A stretch of 38,215 bases of DNA from an uncultured Prevotellaceae bacterium (GTDB lineage: Bacteria; Bacteroidota; Bacteroidia; Bacteroidales; Bacteroidaceae): the NCBI GenBank assembly GCA_902792635.1, contig CADBAG010000023.1:1-38215 (forward strand). The letters are read 5' to 3'. Below are positions 32,800 to 38,215 of the stretch, piece by piece; position 1 is the stretch's first letter, and every line of letters begins with the position of its first letter. Below the pieces are notes generated by a model, which searched no databases, was not told the DNA's origin, and was given only the letters and a program-made list of their open reading frames with translations. The position numbers and the translations under genes are program-made.

Positions 32800-35700
32800 C
32801 TAAAACCCGTCGAGATCGTAGTCCTCACTCTCGATGTCGAACGTCTGCTTCTTCGGAGTAGGAACAGGCTTCTTCGGAGCAGGTGACGGCTTCTTTGGAG
32901 TGGTCGTCGGCTTCTTGGGTGTAGGCACGGGTTTCTTTTGAGCAGGAGCAGTTGTCGGCTTCTTCGGAGCAGGCGTCGGCGTCGGCTTCTGCTGGGGCTG
33001 TGTGTTATCTATTATTGTTGTTGTCTTCTTGTCCTCTGTGCTCTTTGCGGGCTCTTCCATCGGCACGATGACCCCGCCTTGTGTTGCGGCTTTCGACTCC
33101 TCCATGGGCACTGTCACCCCGCCTTGCTGAGTGGCTTTTGGCTCCTCCATCGGAATGACCAGGCCGCCTTGTGGCTGTGTCTCTTCCTCTGAAGGCTGTT
33201 GGTTCTCCTCGTCTTCCTGCGGCTCCGTCACGATATCCTCGGGGTTGTTGAGCAGCTGGATCGTTGACGGCTTGATGGGCGCAAAGTGGATGTCATAGAA
33301 CTTCTTATAGTCGTCATAGCTGTAAGCCACACCGATGAGCGGCAGGTTCTCCACGCTGATGATGAACGGACGGGCTTTGCCCATGAGCCGGAGGATCTGC
33401 GGCTGGGAGAGCAGACTGTGCGAATATTCCAATGCCTCGTCGTAACTGCGGAAGCCTGAGACGCGCATGCGATGGAGATAATCGTCATTGTCGATTGCAA
33501 TATCGAAGTCGCGGACGAGATAACTCGTGAAGTTGAACTTTGCCACTTGATAAAGCAGTTTGTTCTCATTCACCGAGTCGGGCTGATAGACAAGCATGAA
33601 GTCGAACTGCGTGTTGCGCTCGGCACTCAATGGCTTCGTCTTGAGTTGCGCACTGTCGCTCAGCACCTCACTCCTTCGTGCCCATACATCTCCAATGTCA
33701 AAGTGGGCACCGTGCAGTCGTTTGCCACTCTTCACTCCATTGATGATCATGCCCGCAATCTTCGAGACCTCACTTTCCGGGTATTTCTCCACGAGCGTGT
33801 TGAGATCCTTCATACATTGCTCGCTGTCGCCTTCATTGAGTTTTCCGAGTGCCCCTATAAACAGGAACTTATCGCGGTTGGCTCCTTGTGGGAAGCGCGT
33901 CTCTGAGATCTGGACATTGGCATCTACTACCTGATATTTGTCTGCCTTGAAGGCATCGTAGGTGGCGGCATAGAGCGAGTCCTCCATGTGCACGCCGTAG
34001 CGCGCATTGATGACATAGTTAGGATCGGAGAGCAGTGTCGTCCACTGACTCTTCGGATATTCAGCCTTCAGACTGTCCACAAAGGTCTCAGCCAATGCAC
34101 GCTGTCCTTTCCGTGAATAGAGCAGGAACAGATGGTAGAACGCATCGTCTTTGTGCTCGTAGCCCGGATACTGACGGACGAGCCTTGTCAGGGCTTTCTC
34201 GCTCAGGTCGAGGTTGTCGAGCTTATCCTTGAAGATGACACCACTGTGATAGAGCGCATCGGAGAGGGTGTCGTTGCTCGCCTTGAGCTGCTCTGCTTTG
34301 AACGGGATCTGTGCAAGATAGAACTCACGCTTGTGAGGGTCTGACTCGGGCGTCAACTGCTTCTGGACAGAGTCGGCATGTGCTTGGGCATTGAACACGG
34401 AGTCGCGCTGCTCATCGCTCATGTCCGCTAAACTGTTGTTGTCCTGCGTCTTGACAACACTCTTGTTGATGCGCTGCCAGTTATCCACATTCTCGCGCTT
34501 GCCCCACAGTTTCTGGAACTGCTGCTTACCCTTGCTTACAGCCGTCTGACTGTAGAAGTACCATTCTTGGGTGTTGGAGATGGAAGGCGTTGATGGCTTG
34601 TTCCTCGAATTATTATTACGCGAACCTTCAGAACCATTGTCACCCTTCTGCTGTGCTTGCTGGGCTTCTTGCTCTTCCTGCGCTTTCTTGGCCTCTTTCT
34701 CTTTCTTCTTGAGCGCCTCTATCGTGCGGTCGATGGCGGCATTGCGATGCGCTTCATCCATCTTGGCCAGGCTCTGCAGTGAGTCTTGCAGATGGATGGC
34801 ATCAGTGTAAGGCACGAGCTCGTCGAGCACCTTTGAGCGGTCGCTGAGCTGTTCATATTGCTTGTTGTCCTTGTCTACCATGCCGAGCGCTGCATTGTAG
34901 ATACGCTGGGCATCGGAGTAGCGCTCAATGTCCCAATAGAGATTGCCGAGCTTCAGCAGTAAGGCGCCATGCTCCACGCCGGTTCGCGTGGCTTTCTCAT
35001 GACCTTTCTCATAGTTAGCAATGGCGTGCAGTGTGTCTTTTCGAGCTAAATAGATGTTGCCAATGGCATAATAAACCTGGTCGAGATATTCCTTGTCCTT
35101 GTCCGACCGTGCCATGCGACGTAGCTTGGAGATCATGCGGTCCGACTTTGTGGCTGCCATGACTTCAGTGCGGGCAATGCGTGCATTAAACTCTAACTCA
35201 TAGGGCGGGTTCAAGCCAATGACCTTACTGTAAGCGCGATAGGCCTCGTTGTTTAAACCAGCAAGTGAACAGATCTGCCCCATAAGAAACCACTCGCGGG
35301 CCTTCTGCTTCTTGCGCATCTCGTGTTTGATGGTAGCCCGCAGGAAAGGGATCGCCGCTTTATAGTCTTTTGTGAGCAGGTAATAGTCGGCAAGCGTGTT
35401 GTCCCAGTCCTTGCGCGCTTGCCAGGGAATGGAGTCGCGTCGGTTGTTGCGGATGATGTCTTCCGCATCATAAGCCTGCCCGTTTTCGATATAGCTCTTG
35501 GCAAGCCATGCTTGCGCCTTGGAGTAGATGGCGGGCTGGGTGCGGTATAGCATGCTCATGTAAGCGAAGGTGGAGATAGCATCGTCGAAGGCGCCCTTAT
35601 GAAACTGGGAGCGCCCCATGAGCATCCATGCTTTCCAGATAAACGGGTTATACTCGCGGCGGGAGAGCCATTCGCGGTCACGGTCGGTCTTCCTTCTATT

Positions 35701-36054
35701 GGAGTTCCATTCGGGCCGTGCCTTGATGCTATGCTGGTCAATGGCTTTCTCAGCCTTGAGGATGGCTCGCTCAAAGTTCGACTTGCCAAGGTCGCGGCTG
35801 TTCTTGTTGCCTACCGTGTAGAGCGGGATGATATCGGTGTAGTTGTCCTGATTGCCCGTCTCTTTCTCCAATGAGCCGTCGATATATGCCACCGTACCAT
35901 TATAATAGGTGTTGTATCGCGCGTTGAAGGCATGCCACCACCTTGTGGCGGCCGTGTTCTTAGCCGTCGAGCACCCTGCCGCTACAATAATGATCATCGC
36001 AGCGGAGAGGGAGAAAAGAAATATCTTATGAAGTGGCGAGCGAGAAATATTCAT
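32800..36054 (-). CDS. porW: PorW/SprE-type TPR lipoprotein of type IX secretion
   Basis: A 1084-residue lipoprotein (signal peptide, lipidated Cys28 in VAAGC) followed by RWWHAFNARYNTYYNG, the characteristic start of SprE/PorW proteins. Tetratricopeptide-like helical repeats occupy about 60-440 and 540-800. In between is a charged Lys/Glu/Gln-rich stretch (about 438-480). SprE/PorW is needed for type IX secretion and gliding in studied Bacteroidetes. The C-terminal 140 residues are low complexity: three copies of GGVIVPMEE-type units, then Pro/Lys/Thr-rich PKKP repeats, then an acidic end. Its start overlaps the 3' end of the cysteine-cluster gene by 29 bp, so it belongs to the aroA unit. 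porX follows downstream. Confidence 0.88.
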   Translation of the reverse strand: MNISRSPLHKIFLFSLSAAMIIIVAAGCSTAKNTAATRWWHAFNARYNTYYNGTVAYIDGSLEKETGNQDNYTDIIPLYTVGNKNSRDLGKSNFERAILKAEKAIDQHSIKARPEWNSNRRKTDRDREWLSRREYNPFIWKAWMLMGRSQFHKGAFDDAISTFAYMSMLYRTQPAIYSKAQAWLAKSYIENGQAYDAEDIIRNNRRDSIPWQARKDWDNTLADYYLLTKDYKAAIPFLRATIKHEMRKKQKAREWFLMGQICSLAGLNNEAYRAYSKVIGLNPPYELEFNARIARTEVMAATKSDRMISKLRRMARSDKDKEYLDQVYYAIGNIYLARKDTLHAIANYEKGHEKATRTGVEHGALLLKLGNLYWDIERYSDAQRIYNAALGMVDKDNKQYEQLSDRSKVLDELVPYTDAIHLQDSLQSLAKMDEAHRNAAIDRTIEALKKKEKEAKKAQEEQEAQQAQQKGDNGSEGSRNNNSRNKPSTPSISNTQEWYFYSQTAVSKGKQQFQKLWGKRENVDNWQRINKSVVKTQDNNSLADMSDEQRDSVFNAQAHADSVQKQLTPESDPHKREFYLAQIPFKAEQLKASNDTLSDALYHSGVIFKDKLDNLDLSEKALTRLVRQYPGYEHKDDAFYHLFLLYSRKGQRALAETFVDSLKAEYPKSQWTTLLSDPNYVINARYGVHMEDSLYAATYDAFKADKYQVVDANVQISETRFPQGANRDKFLFIGALGKLNEGDSEQCMKDLNTLVEKYPESEVSKIAGMIINGVKSGKRLHGAHFDIGDVWARRSEVLSDSAQLKTKPLSAERNTQFDFMLVYQPDSVNENKLLYQVAKFNFTSYLVRDFDIAIDNDDYLHRMRVSGFRSYDEALEYSHSLLSQPQILRLMGKARPFIISVENLPLIGVAYSYDDYKKFYDIHFAPIKPSTIQLLNNPEDIVTEPQEDEENQQPSEEETQPQGGLVIPMEEPKATQQGGVTVPMEESKAATQGGVIVPMEEPAKSTEDKKTTTIIDNTQPQQKPTPTPAPKKPTTAPAQKKPVPTPKKPTTTPKKPSPAPKKPVPTPKKQTFDIESEDYDLDGF

Positions 36055-36412
36055 CCTTTATTCCATCTGGCATATTGATTTCCCGAAGAATCAGACTGCG
36101 GTTCCATGCCTTCACTTCCTCGGGGCGCAGCGTCTCCAATATTTCAGCAAACTGTGCCGTCTCCTCTTCATTGTAACTGTCAGAGGCTTTGCCCTTATAG
36201 GCATCGAGCTCCTCATCGTCGAAATATTCGATGGGCTCTGTGGCGGCCTTGAGCATACACTCCTGTTCGCACATCTTGTTGTCAGGCGTACAGTGCGTGC
36301 AGTCGCCCTCACCAATGACGATCTCCTGGCTCTCTCCCCGCTTATGGGAACGATAGCCGAGAAAGGCGCAGAAGAGACCGAGGACAACGAGAGAAAGAAC
36401 TAAGTATATCAT
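36026..36412 (-). CDS. Membrane protein with four-cysteine cluster, unknown function
   Basis: This 128-residue protein starts with one membrane helix (about 2-20). A short soluble domain follows with a tight cysteine cluster, Cys38, Cys41, Cys48 and Cys52 (CTHCTPDNKMCEQEC), then an acidic region (EYFDDEELDAY) and a helical C-terminus. The cluster could bind a metal or an iron-sulfur centre, or form disulfides. I do not recognise the family. It lies 36 bp after aroA and overlaps the porW start by 29 bp, so its translation is probably coupled to porW. A role in type IX secretion or envelope redox is inferred from position only. Confidence 0.85.
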   Translation of the reverse strand: MIYLVLSLVVLGLFCAFLGYRSHKRGESQEIVIGEGDCTHCTPDNKMCEQECMLKAATEPIEYFDDEELDAYKGKASDSYNEEETAQFAEILETLRPEEVKAWNRSLILREINMPDGIKDEYFSLATS

Positions 36413-36448
36413 ATTATTATTCTCAGATCTTATTGATCATTATTATTT

Positions 36449-37711
36449 TCAGATGTTGTTGATTGTGAAACTTGCTTTGCGCAGGTCCTTCCAGAAATCG
36501 GGGTATGACTTCGACACCACTTCGGGGTTATTGATTCTCAGTCGTGGGAACTTCACTGCCAATGGAGCAAGCGCCATGGCCATGCGGTGATCCTCATAAG
36601 TGTCGATGGGCTCCATTGTCGGTTCACAGGTGGATCCATCCCACAGCAGTTCCTCATTGTTGATGATCTGAAGAAGGAATCCGAGCTTGCGCAGTTCTTT
36701 CTGCAAGGCCACGAGTCGGTCCGTCTCTTTGATGCGCAGACTGGCAAGACCCGTGAAGTGGAAGGTTACACCGAGACCGCAGCAGGTCGCAACAACAGTC
36801 TGAGCCAAGTCGGGACAGTTGAGAAAGTCGTAGCTTAGTTGTGCCACGGAGTCGAGATGGCGCGTCAGTCGCACCGTCGTTGGCTTCCCGGTGTGGGGCT
36901 CGTCGAACGTTGTCTTCACGCCGAGCAGTGAGAAGATATATTTGACCACGGAGTCGCCCTGACGTGAACTGTCTTCCAGTCCACGCAGTGCTACATGAGC
37001 CTCACTGATGGGGTAGAGGGATGCCATCTCGTACCAATAAGAGCTGGCACTCCAGTCGTTCTCAATAAGATAAGGTGCATCACTGTAAGGCTTGGGCTGC
37101 ACCTCGATCGTGTCAGGACTTGTCCAGTCGACCTCTGCACCGAAGCCGTGCATGACATGGATTGTTAAGTCGATATACGGCCGCGATACGATCTCTCCCG
37201 TCAGATGCAGCGATAAGCCCAACTTCATGGCGGGACCGATGAGCAGCAGAGCAGAGATAAACTGTGAACTGACGTTTCCCGGAATCTCTAATTTCCCACC
37301 AAGCAGTTCGTGTCCTTGGATGTGGAGTGGGGGGAAGCCCTCTTTCTCCACATAATCAATGTCAGCTCCGAGCATGCGCAGCGCATCGACAAGCACACCG
37401 ATAGGACGGTGCCGCATGCGTTCTGAGCCGGTGATCGTGTGTTCACCCTCCGTCACGGCAAGGTAAGCCGTCATGAAGCGCATGGCCGTGCCCGCTGCGC
37501 CCACATCGATGGTCTCCGGCATGTCGCGCAGCGCATTGATGACAGCGCGTGTGTCATCGCAGTCGGAGAGGTTCTCCGGAAGTTGACTGCCACCACTGAG
37601 CGCATGGATGATGAGCGCGCGGTTGCTGATGCTCTTCGATGCAGGGAGGTTGATGTCTGCCGTTAAAGTATCTGGGGCAGTAATCTCATATGTTGTCATG
37701 ATTTTCTTCAT
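36449..37711 (-). CDS. aroA: 3-phosphoshikimate 1-carboxyvinyltransferase (EPSP synthase)
   Basis: AroA transfers enolpyruvyl from PEP to shikimate 3-phosphate in aromatic amino acid synthesis. The 420-residue product (416 if the ATG at 37699 is used) has LPASKSISNRALI near the N-terminus, AAGTAMRFMTAYLAV, GNVSSQFISALLL, LRIKETDRLVALQKELR and DHRMAMALAPLA. These are the substrate-binding segments of the family. It heads a minus-strand unit with the cysteine-cluster gene and porW. A -7 box lies at 37750-37757. Confidence 0.96.
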   Translation of the reverse strand: MKKIMTTYEITAPDTLTADINLPASKSISNRALIIHALSGGSQLPENLSDCDDTRAVINALRDMPETIDVGAAGTAMRFMTAYLAVTEGEHTITGSERMRHRPIGVLVDALRMLGADIDYVEKEGFPPLHIQGHELLGGKLEIPGNVSSQFISALLLIGPAMKLGLSLHLTGEIVSRPYIDLTIHVMHGFGAEVDWTSPDTIEVQPKPYSDAPYLIENDWSASSYWYEMASLYPISEAHVALRGLEDSSRQGDSVVKYIFSLLGVKTTFDEPHTGKPTTVRLTRHLDSVAQLSYDFLNCPDLAQTVVATCCGLGVTFHFTGLASLRIKETDRLVALQKELRKLGFLLQIINNEELLWDGSTCEPTMEPIDTYEDHRMAMALAPLAVKFPRLRINNPEVVSKSYPDFWKDLRKASFTINNI

Positions 37712-37749
37712 TAAAATATTCTGTATTCAAGCTGTCTGTCTTGGACATG

Positions 37750-37757
37750 CAAATTTA
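37750..37757 (-). promoter_or_regulatory. Candidate -7 box of the aroA operon
   Basis: TAAATTTG on the minus strand fits TAnnTTTG and lies about 40 bp upstream of the aroA start. No TTTG is found at the standard 20-bp spacing, so confidence is limited. Confidence 0.45.
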
Positions 37758-37838
37758 CGAAATATGTATATAAAACGTGAGTCGTCACCTTATTATTATG
37801 CTTAAATATAGCAAACGAATAAAAAAGTCGTCAGATTA

Positions 37839-37870
37839 TTTGGTCATGTCAAAAAATCGCAGTACCTTTG
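37839..37870 (+). promoter_or_regulatory. tRNA-Pro promoter
   Basis: TTTG (37839-37842) and TACCTTTG (37863-37870) are exactly 20 bp apart and end 17 bp before the tRNA. Confidence 0.82.
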
Positions 37871-37887
37871 CACTCGCAATTAAGGAA

Positions 37888-37960
37888 CGGGATTTAGCGC
37901 AGTTGGTAGCGCACACGTCTGGGGGGCGCGAGGTCGCTGGTTCGAGTCCAGTAATCCCGA
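37888..37960 (+). tRNA. tRNA-Pro (anticodon GGG)
   Basis: A 73-nt cloverleaf. The acceptor stem CGGGATT/AATCCCG is perfect, the D arm GCGC/GCGC is intact, and the T arm has TTCGAGT in its loop. The anticodon loop is CTGGGGG with GGG at positions 34-36. The anticodon stem CACGT/GCGCG contains one A-C mismatch (positions 28 and 42). CCA is not encoded. A consensus promoter precedes it and a perfect hairpin follows. Confidence 0.93.
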
Positions 37961-37966
37961 CCTAAG

Positions 37967-38000
37967 AAGAGCGGTAAGAACGAAAGTTCTTACCGCTCTT
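37967..38000 (+). terminator. Hairpin downstream of tRNA-Pro
   Basis: A perfect 15-bp stem (AAGAGCGGTAAGAAC at 37967-37981 with GTTCTTACCGCTCTT at 37986-38000) closes on a GAAA tetraloop. Only a short T run follows (38000-38001 after CTCT). It is the likely 3' boundary of the tRNA transcript. Confidence 0.75.
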
Positions 38001-38009
38001 TGCGTATTT

Positions 38010-38119
38010 GCTGACACGTGCCGGCCGGTTGGCTGACACGTGCCGGCCGGTTGGCTGACACGTGCCGAACAGTTTGCTGACACGTGCCGAACAGTTTGCT
38101 GACACGTGCCGAACGATTC
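38010..38119. repeat. 22-bp tandem repeat, five units
   Basis: Five units of exactly 22 bp start at 38010, 38032, 38054, 38076 and 38098. All share GCTGACACGTGCCG. Units 1-2 end GCCGGTTG, units 3-4 end AACAGTTT, and unit 5 ends AACGATTC. Because 22 is not a multiple of three, open frames through it repeat in shifted phases and are not genes. Confidence 0.9.
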
Positions 38120-38185
38120 GAACTGTACGGTTGAAATTTGGGATTCTGATAATGGCAATAGAGAGTAGCCAAGTTGACGTTGAAT

Positions 38186-38215
38186 GCCCTCGAAGAGGGC
38201 AAACATGGTTAGCCC
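38186..38215. repeat. Composite palindromic intergenic repeat, copy 5 (cut by window end)
   Basis: GCCCTC-GAA-GAGGGC followed by AAACATGGTTAGCCC matches the left end of the copy at 18310-18557 and runs off the window. Confidence 0.75.

Noticed and set aside
38010-38119. Possible CRISPR array
   Set aside because: Units are contiguous 22-mers with no unique spacers and no cas genes nearby; the same holds for 9463-9550.
37880-38206. Minus-strand frames of 70-108 aa over the tRNA and 22-bp array
   Set aside because: They overlap a clear tRNA and consist of phase-shifted translations of the tandem repeat.

Overview
The window looks like chromosome of a Bacteroidales species, most likely Prevotella or a close relative. 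Evidence: a SusC-type receptor, a hybrid two-component system (HTCS), a GH115 enzyme, the type IX secretion proteins PorX and PorW/SprE, a long-form HisG, and promoters of the Bacteroidetes form TTTG-N20-TAnnTTTG. The genus is an inference from gene content and cannot be proved from the sequence alone.

Layout. (1) 1-8315 is a glucuronoxylan-utilisation region: a truncated SusC-like receptor, an HTCS sensor-regulator and a divergent GH115 alpha-glucuronidase. The susC and GH115 promoters share one architecture: two 14-bp direct repeats 22 bp apart, then 24 bp, then an identical TAATTTTG box. This is a strong candidate for the HTCS operator. (2) 8316-11438 is accessory: an unrecognised 265-aa protein, a small membrane protein, and a zinc-ribbon protein overlapping a WYL regulator, separated by repeat-rich spacers. 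(3) 11541-15576 holds pyrH (+) facing a hisG-hisD-hisC operon (-), with a 33-bp heptad-repeat hairpin between them. (4) 15894-18181 holds an MltF-like lytic transglycosylase lipoprotein and a hemerythrin-LuxR fusion regulator. (5) 18759-24773 (-) holds kdsA-kdsD-PLD (Kdo supply and a secreted phospholipase D-like enzyme) and a large MscS channel. (6) 25004-30840 (+) is a tight operon: M3 oligopeptidase, dCMP deaminase, S41 protease, 5-formyl-THF cyclo-ligase, DHH phosphoesterase. (7) 30967-37711 (-) holds porX, then aroA - cysteine-cluster membrane protein - porW/sprE. (8) The end has tRNA-Pro(GGG), a perfect hairpin, a 22-bp tandem array and the start of another interspersed repeat.

Intergenic DNA is unusually structured. 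One composite palindromic repeat occurs five times; its stems differ between copies but keep pairing. A 45-bp core repeat occurs four times, twice attached to 8-bp A-rich tandem units. Heptad and octad repeats form long hairpins between convergent genes, and two separate arrays share a 22-bp period. No prophage, CRISPR array or complete insertion sequence is visible. Of the new material, the shared HTCS operator architecture and the repeat families are the best supported; the cysteine-cluster protein next to porW is the most interesting uncharacterised gene.
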